Shown here one piece after another: positions 28,805 to 38,499 of a stretch of 64,000 nucleotides of DNA. Position 1 is the first letter of the stretch. Every line of letters begins with the position of its first letter. Origin of the DNA: Lepidostoma basale (taxonomy: Eukaryota; Arthropoda; Insecta; Trichoptera; Lepidostomatidae); assembly GCA_022606425.2 (NCBI GenBank), contig JAHDVF020001353.1, forward strand, positions 806,001 through 870,000, read 5' to 3'. The translations under genes and the position numbers were made by a program. The notes below the pieces were generated by a model that saw only the letters and a program-made list of their open reading frames with translations, did not search any database and had not been told where the DNA came from.

Positions 28805-29165
28805 TTCTTAAATTATGTGCTAAATTTAAAAAAACGGTGGATTCGTGGAACATAAATTAAATAGACAATATGTGCACCATCTAAAAAGAACATTTTGTGT
28901 TAAATTATTATATTATTATTTTGTTATTTTATTTTATATCTTTGTATTTTACATTATTTGTTTTAGATTTATTTTGTGGGTGTTGGACGATCAAAGTGTG
29001 CGCGGGAGATGCCTATTGGTGGCGATGAGGTTCGCAACCCATCACACCACGTCTCCCGCGGGGCAAAAAGAGAAGGATGGAGTGCCGCATCAGTAAAAGT
29101 GTGGCAGTCCATTCTTTCTGCCTACCCTTTCGGGGAGACGGCGTGATGGTTAGTTAGTTATAAGG
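28805..29165 (+). repeat. S element, complete-looking copy
   Basis: An AT-rich front (TTGTATTTTACATTATTTG, TTTTAGATTTATTTTGTGG), a GC-rich centre (GTGTGCGCGGGAGATGCCTA, TGGTGGCGATGAGGTTCGCA, with a pol III B-box-like GGTTCGCAACC) and a 3' end identical in style to LINE-A (GTGTGGCAGTCCATTCTTTC ... GACGGCGTGATGGTTAGTTA). No protein is encoded. The shared tail suggests mobilisation by LINE-A enzymes (inference). Confidence 0.7.
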
Positions 29166-29614
29166 AAACAGACACTTAAAAAAACTTTTCATAAGGTGCG
29201 AAAAATATATTTTTTAAATTCCTTCAGTCATCATTACTAAATAAACGAAAAAGCTTCCGAGCTTGAGAATAAATCATTTGAGCACCAAGTTTGACAGTTT
29301 CAAGAGTAAAAAAATACACAATATATAAAGAAACCCCCGTGTTACGGAGTTTTTACAAAACCACTAAGAAAGTTCGTTACTTCGAGGGATTTGTTATTTG
29401 AACTTAATTTTTGTGCATTAATATTTTTCTGTTTTGTTATTTGGATTTTGGTGTAACCGTGTTGCTTTGTACGATATAATTTATTTTATAATAATAACGA
29501 TAATTTTTTATAATAATAATACAATAAGTTGTTATTATTATTATTCTTCTTCTTCTGGAGTAATTGATTTTACAAAACGGCCCACTTAAAATATAAATCA
29601 TCATAAATAATAAT
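29166..29614. other. Unassigned
   Basis: AT-rich, with ATT-repeat microsatellite patches at 29505-29535. Confidence 0.4.
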
Positions 29615-29765
29615 CTTCTTCTTCTTCTTTAGCCTTCTTTCCTCCACTCGTCCGTCTTATCCCTTCCGCATCCAGGTCGTTCCAGCTGTTTGGGTTATAT
29701 CATAAGTCCATTTTTAGGTGGCCTTCCGACACTCATTTTCTTTGATCAGTGATCTCATGATAATA
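29615..29765 (-). pseudogene. LINE 3' scrap, inverted partner at 30545-30680
   Basis: The minus strand matches 30545-30680 on the plus strand (AGATCACTGATCAAAGAAAA, GGAACGACCTGGATGCGGAA). The coding style (TDKARIAGTTWMRKG) is that of an RTE-like LINE C-terminus, with a GAAGAAG tail at 29615. Confidence 0.55.
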
Positions 29766-29784
29766 AATAATAATAATCCGAAAT

Positions 29785-30225
29785 AATTTTATCTCAATAG
29801 AGACGAAGATGTAAATTATTTGTAAACAAAATATGGTGGTCGAGGCGTTTAGGTTAAGTGATCGCTTTATGTAATACAACATTCCCCATTCCGCCATTTT
29901 AACGAACACCACGTATGACAAATATTTTTGAAAGTTGTATATATGCTACCATGTTGAGAAACATTTCACATATTTTGGTTCAATCTACACTAGTGCCATC
30001 TATTGAGACTAGATGCAAGCATTAAGCAGAAAAATCTTTATTAATGCAATTTGAAAGGCTTACGCAATTATTACACTGCTAGGCAACGCCTGGAGATCCA
30101 ATCTCCAATTTTTGTGTTTTTAATTTTAAATTTTTATTTTTATTATTTTTTACTTTTATTATTCCTTAAAAAATGATTAACTCGCAATTGGTAAAATCCA
30201 GTATTTGTCTACAAGTATTTGTGTA
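29785..30225 (+). repeat. T repeat (T2 form)
   Basis: It starts ATCTCAATAGAGACGAAGAT, includes GGTGGTCGAGGCGTTTAGG, ACATTCCCCATTCCGCC and CACTAGTGCCATCTATTGAG, and ends near GGTAAAATCCAGTATTTGTC. The related copies are 33520-33850 and 56728-57020; the distal part matches 1-140 inverted. Confidence 0.65.
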
Positions 30226-30234
30226 CATTTAAAA

Positions 30235-30400
30235 AACAAAAATAAACTTTGTTTTATGCATCACAATTGTATTTTATTTTACGCGACAGCTGTTTCGTCA
30301 ACCTATGTTGACATCTGACGGTGTCAACATAGCTGTTGCGTAAAATAAAATACAATTGTAATACATAAAACAAAGTTTTTTAAATTCACAGTTAATAATG
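30235..30400. repeat. HHR-3 palindromic element, shortened
   Basis: TATTTTATTTTACGCGACAG on the left and TAAAATAAAATACAATTG on the right are the arms seen in full at 62835-63172. The minus-strand motif (30279-30321) has perfect GTCAAC/GTTGAC stem II, GAAAC-AGCT-GTC and GCGTA, but the core reads CGTCAGA. The right arm has lost its GAAA block. Confidence 0.6.
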
Positions 30401-30544
30401 TTAAAGTATCATAGTGTTTCGGCCAAAACAATGGACTATTAAAAGTTTTTTTTAATTAACAGTTTATAAATAAAACTTCAATAAACTTCACAAAACAGTT
30501 CCATTCTATATCTCTGACCTTTTCATTTCGGATTATTATTATTA

Positions 30545-30685
30545 TTATTTATTATCATGAGATCACTGATCAAAGAAAAGGAGAATCGGAATGACACCTA
30601 AAAATGGACTGATGATAAAGCCCGAATAGCTGGAACGACCTGGATGCGGAAGGGTTATGACAGGGACGAGTGGAGTTTTATTTAA
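30545..30685 (+). pseudogene. LINE 3' scrap, inverted partner of 29615-29765
   Basis: See the partner entry. TGGACTGATGATAAAGCCCG and GACGAGTGGAGTTTTA-like sequence mark the coding end. Confidence 0.5.
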
Positions 30686-31199
30686 TAATTCGTCATACCG
30701 AAGACTTCGCAAGTCGAGACTATATACCCAGATCGTGCACGCAGGAGTGTATTTGGTATAAACTTGATATACCTATATACTCGTATATTTTTTAAGTTTC
30801 TCACCGCAGGACGGCAAGATGGCGAATTAATGAGTATTTCTCAGGTATAAATCAGTTTCCACGTAATTAGGCACGAAACTCCCAAGGAAAAATGCGACGG
30901 TACATCATTCAATGTTTGTTAATGGGAAAAGTTCGGACAGGAGTGAACAACTACGTCATAATACATGCCGCCGGCTAAGTGAGAGTTCTGGAGATGAGAA
31001 TACTAAGAATTCTCTGTTACTAGGGACGTAACTCGCTAAGTTTGTCTTATCTGGGTCAATATACGTTCGCCTCATAAAAATATCAGTTTTCGTAAGTCCA
31101 CAAGTTTCTACATTTGAATTAATCTTACCGCGAATCCTGTTTTTGTTTCAGTATGCTAAAAATAGTCTGCTTCTTATTCTTCAGCCTTTTTCCCTCAAC
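30686..31199. other. Unassigned
   Basis: No repeat match inside the window; 30800-31060 is somewhat GC-richer. No convincing frame. Confidence 0.35.
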
Positions 31200-31690
31200 T
31201 GCAGGATGATTATGATGATGATGATGATTTGTATAGCGCCATTTTTGTGAGAGATTCACTTCAAGGGCGCTCAACGTCCGGAAAGCTTCTCTTAAAAAGA
31301 AAAGTTTTAAGAGAGCTTCTGAACACTCCTTCGTCGTCTTGATTGCGGATATTGTAGGGCAGCCTGTTCCACGCCGTCGGTCCCGCCATTCCAAAAGCGC
31401 GATCCGCGAAGTTTGAAGCTCCTTGGCGCCGCGGGACAAGAAGTTTGTGTGTTGCTTCTTCCTTCGAGGATCGTAGAGTTGACTGCCGAGGGCTCAAATC
31501 TATCAGCTTGCAAAGTTCTGTGAGGTAGTGGGGCGCTCGTCCATGTATGGCCTTATGAACAAGTAGACACAGTTTATAATCGATTCGCTCAGGTAACCTT
31601 AGCCAGTGAAGTCGATAAAACTTTGAGGTTATATGGGTGAATTTTGATGCACCAAAAATTAATCTTGCTGCAGCATTCATTATGGATTGC
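31200..31690 (-). pseudogene. L2-like LINE, C-terminal 139 codons
   Basis: The minus frame reads MNAAARLIFGASKFTHITSKFYRLHWLRLPERIDYKLCLLVHKAIHGRAPHYLTELC, RQSTLRSSKEEATHKLLVPRRQGASNFADRAFGMAGPTAWNRLPYNIRNQ and SLKTFLFKRSFPDVERP. The FADRAFGMAGPTAWN block puts it with the L2/CR1 group but in a different subfamily from 10113-11110. The 3' end has AGGGCGCTATACAAATC-like sequence and a (CAT)n tail. Open and 5'-truncated. Confidence 0.8.
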
Positions 31691-31734
31691 AGTCTATCCA
31701 GTTGCAGGATATAGGCTACTACGACTACTACTAC

Positions 31735-32065
31735 TAACCATCACGCCATTTCCCGGGAGGGGTAGGCAGAGAGGATGGATCGCCACAATGCTCTGTCCTG
31801 GCATACATCTCGGGCTTCCTTTACATTCATACATCGTACCATGCACGCACGTCGATAATTCCTGCGGCCACGCCTTCGAATGTGGCCGCTTTTTAGTAAT
31901 TGATTAATTTGGTAATGCCATGTTTTTCTCGGTCGTCCTCGGCTTATTTTACCACTCACGCTGCTTGTGTACAACTTTTTAACCATTCTACTCACATCCA
32001 TTCGTTCCATATGTCCAAACCATCTCAGGGATCCTTTTTAATTTTATCCATAATGCAGTCATCAG
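31735..32065 (-). pseudogene. LINE-A copy (SVSGKISRG subtype)
   Basis: The minus frame reads MERMDVSRMVKKLYTSSVSGKISRGRPRKTWHYQINQLLKSGHIRRRGRRNYRRACMVRCMNVKEARDVCQDRALWRSILSAYPSREMA. The tail is a TAGTAGTAG run rather than (GTTA)n. It is an open but short fragment. Confidence 0.78.
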
Positions 32066-32215
32066 GATATAGGCTTTTTCCATTTTTCTCCATTTGTCCC
32101 TATCCCAGCTATTCGGGCAATGACGTCAGTCCATCTTTTAGGTGGTCTCCTGACACTCCTTTCTTTGTCAATGGCCTTCATTGAAGTATTCTGGATTTTC
32201 TTTATTTTTAATAGC
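32066..32215 (-). pseudogene. RTE-like LINE scrap
   Basis: CATTTGTCCCTATCCCAGCT, GTCAGTCCATCTTTTAGGTG and CTGACACTCCTTTCTTTGTC on the plus strand resemble the LINE end at 29615-29765, diverged. Confidence 0.45.
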
Positions 32216-32661
32216 TTTCATATTTCTTATAAAATCATATTTCAATTATTTTCGTGTACGATTTCAGTGCCGTTATATTTATTAAACGAATAATCTTTTT
32301 CAATAAGTTTCTGTATTGGAAACAAAAGTGTATCAAAGAAAGCAAACATGGCTGTACCAACCCTGATTAAGTCGTATCTCTCCAGGTTGAGGTTTTCCAT
32401 GGTTTCCTCAGCTGTAAGGCGAATGTCGGAACATATATGGATAACCCATGGACCTCACACCTCGACTTAGTCAGCTCTGTAGAATTGAAAAAAAATGTAG
32501 AAATAAAATAACTACAAAGTAATTAATATCTTTGAGATAATCACCAGCAAGGATTGTTATATTATATTTTGAAACCAATAAATGGAAGTGGAAGCTGATA
32601 TAAAGAAGGAATGTAGAGCAGAAGAAAATATTATGAAAGTATCGCTGAGTTGGTTTAGACC
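32216..32661. other. Mostly unassigned; LINE-A scrap at 32580-32660
   Basis: GCTGATATAAAGAAGGAATG and TATTATGAAAGTATCGCTGA at the right edge match LINE-A on the plus strand (compare 24090-24170). Nothing is recognised before that. Confidence 0.4.
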
Positions 32662-32832
32662 AGTGGTTCCCAGGGGGTTCGTGGAAAATTAAAATTGATT
32701 TGGGGGTCCCTGAACAAAGTCAGGGGGTCCGCGCAAGTTTTACGGTGAATAAGGCGGTGGTATTCTCATGGGGGGGTCTGCTCAAAATAAAAGAAATCAG
32801 CAGGGAGTCCAATTTTGAGAACCACCGCCTTA
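32662..32832. mobile_element. hAT-like MITE
   Basis: The left end CAGTGGTTCCCAGGGGGTTC and the inverted right end GGCGGTGGTTCTCAAAATTG share GTGGTTC.CA. Short G-run-rich interior, no ORF. TTAGAC flanks both sides (about 32656-32661 and 32831-32836), part of a probable 8-bp duplication. CAGTGGTTCCCA ends are characteristic of hAT MITEs (family knowledge). Confidence 0.6.
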
Positions 32833-32901
32833 GACGAATACTCGTATATGTAATATTTGTGTATGGTAGAAATGAGTGCGAATGAAAGTCTAAACAATCG
32901 G

Positions 32902-32971
32902 GTGGTGGTCTAGGGGATATAACACTTAGCTCCTGATCCAGGGGACGTGGGTTCAAGCCTGGACACGACCA
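32902..32971 (+). other. tRNA-like SINE head (SINE2)
   Basis: TGGTCTAGGGG fits the pol III A box and GGTTCAAGCCT nearly fits the B box. GGTGGTG and CACGACC could pair as an acceptor stem with one mismatch. The T stem does not pair, so this is not a working tRNA. It differs from SINE1. The 3' part after CCAGATTCCTTC is AT-rich with no clear tail. Confidence 0.55.
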
Positions 32972-33519
32972 GATTCCTTCTTCATAATAATGAGCTATTT
33001 TCTGCTCACATTGAAGGATGTAAAATAAATTCTAATATCATTGATTAAAATCCTTGGTATTAGTCTTTAAAAAAAAAAGTGTTATGAACTAAATTTAAAA
33101 AAAACACTGCATTCATTCAACTAGAGAGAAGAAGAAGAATATAATAGGAATCGTGCTTCGTAATTTACAGAGCCTTTATTACGAACCTAAAAACATTCGA
33201 GAATATACTTCCTAGAAGGTAGGTTTACGTACATAGTAAAATTTCATCGATTCCTCAATCAGCAAAATTCTGATGAAGTTGTTTTAAAACCATCAAAAGT
33301 AAATTAGGCCTTCGCTGCGAATCTCTATATTTGAGTTACTCCTGTGCCCGTTATAGCTTCACTTGATGGTGAATAAGGGCTGTTTAAAACTGGGTCAACC
33401 CTCGTACTTTACTTTTACAAATAGCAACACGCAAAAAATATTATTTCATATAAATTGTAAGAAAAACCAAAATGTTTGTAACACTATTTTTTTAAAATTG
33501 TTTACAAATTTTTAAGAAT
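32972..33519. other. Unassigned
   Basis: Nothing recognised. Confidence 0.35.
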
Positions 33520-33850
33520 TAATTGTATCTCAATAGAGACCAAGATGTATATTGTTTTTTTGAGAAACAGAATATGGTAATCGAGGCGTTTACAGGACTT
33601 GACCTGTCATTGGTTGGGTCAAGCGATCACTTTATGTTAACAGCATTCCCCATTTCGCCCTTCTTACGACCACGACGTCTGATAATTTTTTGGAAGTTGT
33701 GTATATGCCACTACAAAATGTTAAAACACTTCACATTTTTTAAGGTCAAGATTATTTGTAAGCATTTACCCGCAATGGGTAAAATCCAGTATTTGTATAC
33801 ATTCAAAAAAACATCAAAAATCTTTACAAATTCGTTTCTTTCAATTTAAG
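33520..33850 (+). repeat. T repeat (T2 form)
   Basis: It starts GTATCTCAATAGAGACCAAG and includes GACCTGTCATTGGTTGGGTC, AAGCGATCACTTTATGTTAA and GGGTAAAATCCAGTATTTGT. It matches 29785-30225 and 56728-57020. Confidence 0.65.
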
Positions 33851-34141
33851 CAGGAATAATTTCTTGTCTACGTAGAAACAATTCAAAAGTTTTTATTAAA
33901 AAAAAAATGAAAAAATAATATTATTAAAACATTATGAAAAATTTTGGCGTAATAATAAATTGTATAATTTGTGAATGTGTTCGTATAGTTGAATAATATA
34001 TTGAAAGGACCAATAAGACTATTTATTATTGACGAAAACGTGAACGTATAGAAGTTATTTGTTTAATTGGGGATATGAATGTTGAGGAACCGAGTGAAGA
34101 ACGCCAAAAAAGAAATATGTGGCGGTCCACTTCAATTAAAC
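33851..34141. other. Unassigned; LINE-A scrap near 34070-34135
   Basis: ATATGAATGTTGAGGAACCG and ATATGTGGCGGTCCAC are LINE-A tail sequence. The rest is AT-rich. Confidence 0.4.
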
Positions 34142-34600
34142 TTAAAACGGTCTACAACTAGTAATATTGACTTCATACAGTGTTAATTAGCTAGTTTGTT
34201 TATTAGATAACATGAATTGGTATTATTTTATTTTCAACTACATATTCGAACTGTTTCTACTATTTTAACAAGTATGCCAATACTTTAATATGGAAATTTT
34301 TATACCCTTTCAAATAGAATTACTGCTCTCTCCCTAGCTGTCTGTAATTCTTCCAATTTACATTCCGCTCTATCTCTTATTTAACTACGTTCATTCAACA
34401 TTTATCGCAGTGTGCCGTTTATTACGCACTACATAACGTAATTCATAGCTCCGAGTTTATTACTCAGAATACTTCTGAACGTTAATTACGTTAATAATTA
34501 ATTTATTATTGTCTGTCGGAAGTATTTGACAAAGTAAGAGTCAATTGATTTAAATAAACCGCCTACGTAAAGTCAATATTACAGATTGTAGACCATTTAA
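34142..34600. mobile_element. TTAA-flanked MITE, 459 bp
   Basis: TTAA at 34142-34145 and 34597-34600 bounds inverted ends of ~30 bp: GGTCTACAACTAGTAATATT on the left and, inverted, GGTCTACAATCTGTAATATT on the right, both running into GACTT. It is unrelated in sequence to the 13186 element. No ORF. A piggyBac-type origin is inferred from TTAA only. Confidence 0.65.
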
Positions 34601-34789
34601 CGCGGATGTTCCCAAACATTTTCAGGCAACCACCTTTGCAAGATCTAAATTTTTAATACCCCTTTATTATAACAGTTTTCCATGTGTAGACTGTCTGATA
34701 TTTTTGAATAACTTTGAATGATTTATATACACCTATGTTTTGGAATATAGATAGAGCAGTGATCCTATGATCACGTGATCACCTATTTA
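34601..34789. other. Possible hAT-like remnant
   Basis: ATGTTCCCAAACATTTTCAG ... AGCAGTGATCC has a weak resemblance to hAT MITE ends, but the ends do not pair convincingly. Confidence 0.2.
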
Positions 34790-35205
34790 CTTGCCTGGAA
34801 ACCATTACGCTAACTGCCAATACGATACATAAACTCAAATGTGCGCAAAGGTCCATGGAAAGACAAATGTTAGGCGTATATCTAAAAGACAAAAAGAGAA
34901 ATGAAGAAATAAGACACCGAACAAAAGTCATAGACATAATGGACCTTGTCGCTAAGCAGAAATGGCAGGTCGTGTCGCCAGATAGGGAACAGAGCGATGG
35001 GCACCCAGAGTCCTCAAATGGAGACCATGGGATTGAAAAAGAGGAGTAGGCCGACCCCAAAAAAGATGGGCCGACGGCATTATCCATGTCGCGGGTAGAA
35101 TATGGCAAAGAAAAGCCCAGGATAGAGTGGAGTGGAAGAAAATGGAGGAGGCCTCCAGCAGTGGAGAGATGGCTGAGGAAGAAGAAGAAGAAGAAGAAGA
35201 TTAAT
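34790..35205 (+). pseudogene. RTE-B LINE, C-terminal end
   Basis: The frame reads CAQRSMERQMLGVYLKDKKRNEEIRHRTKVIDIMDLVAKQKWQ. After frameshifts, WAPRVLKW-like sequence, GVGRPQ, RWADGIIHVAGRIW and AQDRVEWKKMEEA follow. A (GAA)n tail of about 25 bp ends at 35202. It is homologous to 15470-16163 and 54295-54690. Confidence 0.7.
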
Positions 35206-35227
35206 ATTTGTAATATGTATCTTTATA

Positions 35228-35275
35228 ATATGTATCACTAAAGAAGGACTGGTTGTCCGATACATGTCTATGTAT
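35228..35275 (+). ncRNA. HHR-4 hammerhead-like motif (decayed)
   Basis: CTAAAGA, extra A, GGAC-loop-GTCC, GAT, ACATGT, C, TATGTA: G5 is A and GAAA is GATA, so it should be inactive. The downstream flank CAAAGTATACAAAAAAGAAA matches the right arm at 23255-23275. Confidence 0.5.
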
Positions 35276-35344
35276 TATAATTTAAATTGTTTAATGTAGT
35301 GTTGTTTATACAAAGTATACAAAAAAGAAAAAGGGAAATAATGA

Positions 35345-35452
35345 TGGAAAACTCCATAGTAAATAAATAATATGAATGAACTATGATGTAAAACTCCATA
35401 TTAAATATTTAACATGAATGAAAACGTCTATCTTCTAGGAGTTTTAACTAAC
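35345..35452. repeat. HHR-7-associated repeat end
   Basis: GATGTAAAACTCCATATTAA and GAATGAAAACGTCTATCTTC recur at 49660-49700, 58435-58450 and 63245-63290. They mark the outer end of the HHR-7 elements; the middle is elsewhere (compare 36640-36780). Confidence 0.45.
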
Positions 35453-35454
35453 TA

Positions 35455-35790
35455 ACTAACTAACTAACCATCACGCCGTTTCCCCGAAAGGGTAGACAGA
35501 AAGAATAAACTGCAACACTTTAATCGATGCTGCACTCCATTCTTCTCTTTTCGCCAAAGCGAGAGACGCGGTGTGATGGGTTGCGAACCTCATCGCCACC
35601 AATAGGCATCTCCCGCGCACACTTCAATCATTCAACGTCTACATAATAAATCTAAAACAAATTATACAAAATACAATGATATAAAATAAAATAACACATA
35701 AAAATAATTTAACACATAATGTTCTTTTAGATGGTGCACTTGTCGTCAGCTGGACGATCCGGACATTTGTGTTTATTAAATTTTTTATTC
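35455..35790 (-). repeat. S element
   Basis: Minus orientation: CGTTTCCCCGAAAGGGTAGA at the LINE-A-like end with a preceding (GTTA)n run, CATCGCCACCAATAGGCATC and GCGCACACTTCAATCA in the centre, and ATACAATGATATAAAATAAA at the front. Extends towards CAGCTGGACGATCCGGAC, also seen at 58120-58133. Confidence 0.7.
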
Positions 35791-36004
35791 CACTGTTTTC
35801 ATTTGAATTGGGCACTTAAAACAATCCAACACCAGCAAAAACTTGAAAATTTGATTGAAGAATTTATTCAAATTGTCATTGGAACAAATGAAAAATTTAT
35901 TTTGACACCTGTCAAAATTATTTTTATAAACGAAAAAACTTGTATTATTTTAACTATCAGAAGAGTGAAAACGTATTTTGTGTCACAAATCTTCTTCTTT
36001 CTTC
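35791..36004. other. Unassigned
   Basis: No match. Confidence 0.35.
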
Positions 36005-36625
36005 GATGGCCCTACAGCCCATATCGAGCCTTAGCCTCCAGTATTCTTCGCCTCCAACTCCTCCTGTCCTCCGCTTCGACCCTCCAATCTGACACTCTTA
36101 ACAATATTGTTCCATCTCTCCCAACTTCATCCTCCCATCGCAGCCTTGGTCGTCCAATTGGTCTTCTACCACCTGGATGCCACTCCAGCAATCTTTTTGG
36201 GGTTCGCGATGACGGCATCCTCTGCACGTGACCGGCCCATCTCAGTCTATTCAGTCTGACCTGTGTGGAGAGACTGGGAGCTTTGTAAATATTGTACAGC
36301 TCGTCATTATGCCGCACTCTCCAGCCTTCACCGTCATTCACAGGCCCCAGAATTCTGCGCAGCACCCTTCTCTCAAAAGTATCCAGTCGCTCTGCGGATT
36401 TCGCTGTCATTGTCCACGCCTCACACCTATAGGTCACTACTGTTCGGATGATTGTTTTATACAGGGTGATTTTGGTTTTCCAGTGTACGTTTCTTGATTT
36501 GAGCGCTGGTAGTAGAGAGAAGAATGTTTTGTTGCCAATTGTGATTCTTCTTTCGATTTCCTTGTGATCTTCGTTTTCTTTTGTTATAGACGAACCCAGG
36601 TAAGTGAAGTCTTCCACCAGTCACA
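36005..36625 (-). pseudogene. RTE-E LINE, C-terminal 201 codons, open
   Basis: The minus frame runs MEDFTYLGSSITKENEDHKEIERRITIGNKTFFSLLPALKSRNVHWKTKITLYKTIIRTVVTYRCEAWTM, RLDTFERRVLRRILGPV, LNRLRWAGHVQRM, RPIGRPRLRWEDEV and DRRSWRRRILEAKARYGL. It starts at the segment just after the RT core and has no internal stop. A GAAGAAG tail ends it near 36000. 5'-truncated and without catalytic residues. Confidence 0.82.
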
Positions 36626-36639
36626 AATAACTATCACAA

Positions 36640-36775
36640 AGTGCGGCAACAATCTAGGAGTTTTATTATATTTTAAACCGAATGACTTGTTTAAATGCCT
36701 TGAAGGGCGAAACATGTCATTCCATCTAAAATATAATAAATCTCCTAGAAGATAGACGTTTTCATCATATTAACT
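36640..36775 (+). repeat. HHR-7-type element with hammerhead-like motif
   Basis: The arms CTAGGAGTTTTATTATATTT and AAATATAATAAATCTCCTAG are inverted. Between them GAATG...CATTC could form stem I, GCCTT-GA-AGGGC stem II, then GAAACATGTC. The core CTTGTTTAAAT does not fit CUGANGA, so activity is doubtful. Confidence 0.5.
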
Positions 36776-36835
36776 CTTTCTTTATTTTGTCCATAATACT
36801 TTCATTCACAGTGCATTCACTTCTTACGTTTGAAA
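36776..36835 (-). pseudogene. LINE-A scrap
   Basis: TTATTTTGTCCATAATACTT and GTGCATTCACTTCTTACG match the minus-strand LINE-A segment around MNKIMKGS. Confidence 0.5.
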
Positions 36836-36863
36836 AAGAAGGGGTTTATATAAAATAACTCAC

Positions 36864-37250
36864 TCACTCACTAACCATCACGCCGTCTCCCCGAAGGGGT
36901 AGGCAGAAAGAATGGACTGCCACACCTTTCTTTTCCGACATATATCTCTCGCTTCCTCAACATTCATACATCGTGTCATACACGCGCGTCGATTTCTCTG
37001 ACTCCTCACGTGGCCGACATTCAATATTTGATTTATTTGATCGTGCCACGTTTTATTCGGTCTTCCTGTACTTCTGGGTCCATTTAAATCGTTAACATAT
37101 AAATTTTTTACCATTCTTTCTTCATTCATTCTTTCCATATGTCCAAACCATCTTAATGATCCTTTCATTATTTTGATCATAACACCATCATTCGCACCGC
37201 ATTCACTTATTATATTTTCATTCGACACTCTATCATACACAGAGATATAT
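36864..37250 (-). pseudogene. LINE-A copy (VNDLNGPRSTG)
   Basis: The minus frame reads MYDRVSNENIISECGANDGVMIKIMKGSLRWFGHMERMNEERMVKNLYVNDLNGPRSTGRPNKTWHDQINQILNVGHVRSQ and ILSAYPFGETA; the tail is a (GTGA)n run instead of (GTTA)n. Several substitutions relative to the other copies, but open. Confidence 0.8.
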
Positions 37251-37589
37251 TATATAAAATATTATAAAAGGATTTCGTAAATCTTATATTGTACATTTTG
37301 ATATTTATTTTATGTCTGTCATACTGTTTAAGTAAGGTTAAAATTTCAGTCTTGTAGTTATAATGTTTAACCGCCAATTGCTAGTAATAAAACGCTGTAC
37401 GGCCATGAAGTCATCAATACAATCATATGTACCATGGCGGTTTATGTATTTCATAAATATTTTCTGATCGTAAACCGTCGAAACACATATTTTTCGATTT
37501 GAATCTTAAATTATTCCCTTCGCATCGTGCGGGTGCTCAGCGTTTTACTATTCAACGAAATCGTAAATCGGGGGTATAAAATAAGCATT
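37251..37589. other. Unassigned
   Basis: AT-rich; no match. Confidence 0.35.
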
Positions 37590-37840
37590 TCACGTGTTAC
37601 GCTTTGAAATATTTAAAATTGTCCGCGTCCCCCGCGCGGCGGCCCACTGTGCGCTGGTACCCGGAGCGCGCCGCGGCGGTACTTGGAGCGCACTGTGACT
37701 CGGCGCGCCGAATACGCGGACAATAAAACGGCGGACAGAATGTCGGATGAAACGTAAATCACGGGTTTTATGTCGCACCTGCAGCGGGAGCGATGCCTCT
37801 CAATCTTTCGTGAAACTGAAACACTATTTTGCACTAACTA
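37590..37840. other. CpG-rich block
   Basis: 37620-37740 is strongly GC- and CpG-rich against an AT-rich background (CGCGCGGCGGCCC, GCGCGCCGCGGCGG). It matches no other repeat here. Overlapping short frames have no domain. It could be a promoter-associated island or a low-complexity GC patch; I cannot tell which. Confidence 0.3.
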
Positions 37841-37869
37841 GCTCCACTTCCTCGTTCTAACCAGTAACA

Positions 37870-37910
37870 AAAAATCAAATCAGTTTATTTTCTCATTGCA
37901 ATGTTACATT
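37870..37910 (-). repeat. G LINE 3' tail
   Basis: AAATCAAATCAGTTTATTTT is the inverse of the G LINE terminus at 8920-8946. Confidence 0.55.
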
Positions 37911-37999
37911 TCTTCTCGATTATGCACGAATAGTCAGCCTACTCTCATATATGATCCCGAGATCACTCATCGTAGATACATGTGCTAGTTGCTGGTTAT

Positions 38000-38265
38000 T
38001 TTTTTTCTTTCTTTCTTCTTCTTCTTCTTCGCGTGCCGTATCAGGTCCCCCTGACGTTGGCAACCACTTCGGCGAAGGCTTCTCTGTCTGGCGCAACCCG
38101 GAACAGCTCCCCCACATGTCTCATCCCGGTCCAGTCTCTTATGTTGCACGGCCATGACGTTTGCCTTCTACCAGGACCACGCTGCCCCTCAATTTTTTCC
38201 ATCAGTATTTCTTCCTTTATTGGTTTTAATAACAATATTTGATCCTCGCGGGTGTTTATCTCAAG
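38000..38265 (-). pseudogene. RTE-C LINE, C-terminal end
   Basis: The minus frame reads LLKPIKEEILMEKIEGQRGPGRRQTSWPCNIRDWTGMRHVGELFRVAPDREAFAEVVANVRGT, then a (GAA)n/(GAAA)n tail at 38000-38030. Matches 23420-23815. Confidence 0.7.
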
Positions 38266-38302
38266 GATATTATTACTATTAATTATAAATTTTATTTCCA
38301 TA

Positions 38303-38445
38303 TTATGCTAATGACACAGTTATTTTAGCTGTCAGTATACCCGATCTTCAAGAACTGCTTAATAAAATTGATATAGCAGGAGAGGATCTGGACTTGAAAA
38401 TCAACTTTAAGAAGACTAAATAGATGGCATTATCCAAACCAATCA
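38303..38445 (+). pseudogene. RTE-D reverse-transcriptase core fragment
   Basis: The frame reads YANDTVILAVSIPDLQELLNKIDIAGEDLDLKINFKKTK. The catalytic YADD box is YAND here, so the first aspartate is lost. It ends at a UAG after KKTK. It is the region just upstream of the RTE-D part at 22084-22230. A LINE-A scrap on the minus strand follows (38443-38480). Confidence 0.65.
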
Positions 38446-38499
38446 GGGATCCTTTTTTAATTTGCATATGATGCAATCACAAATTCAGTCAATTTTACA

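Noticed and set aside
34601..34789. Second hAT MITE
   Set aside because: Only one end resembles hAT; no matching inverted end or 8-bp duplication.
37613..37834. Short overlapping frames in the CpG-rich block
   Set aside because: Arginine/alanine-rich translations expected from GC-rich DNA; no domain or start context.
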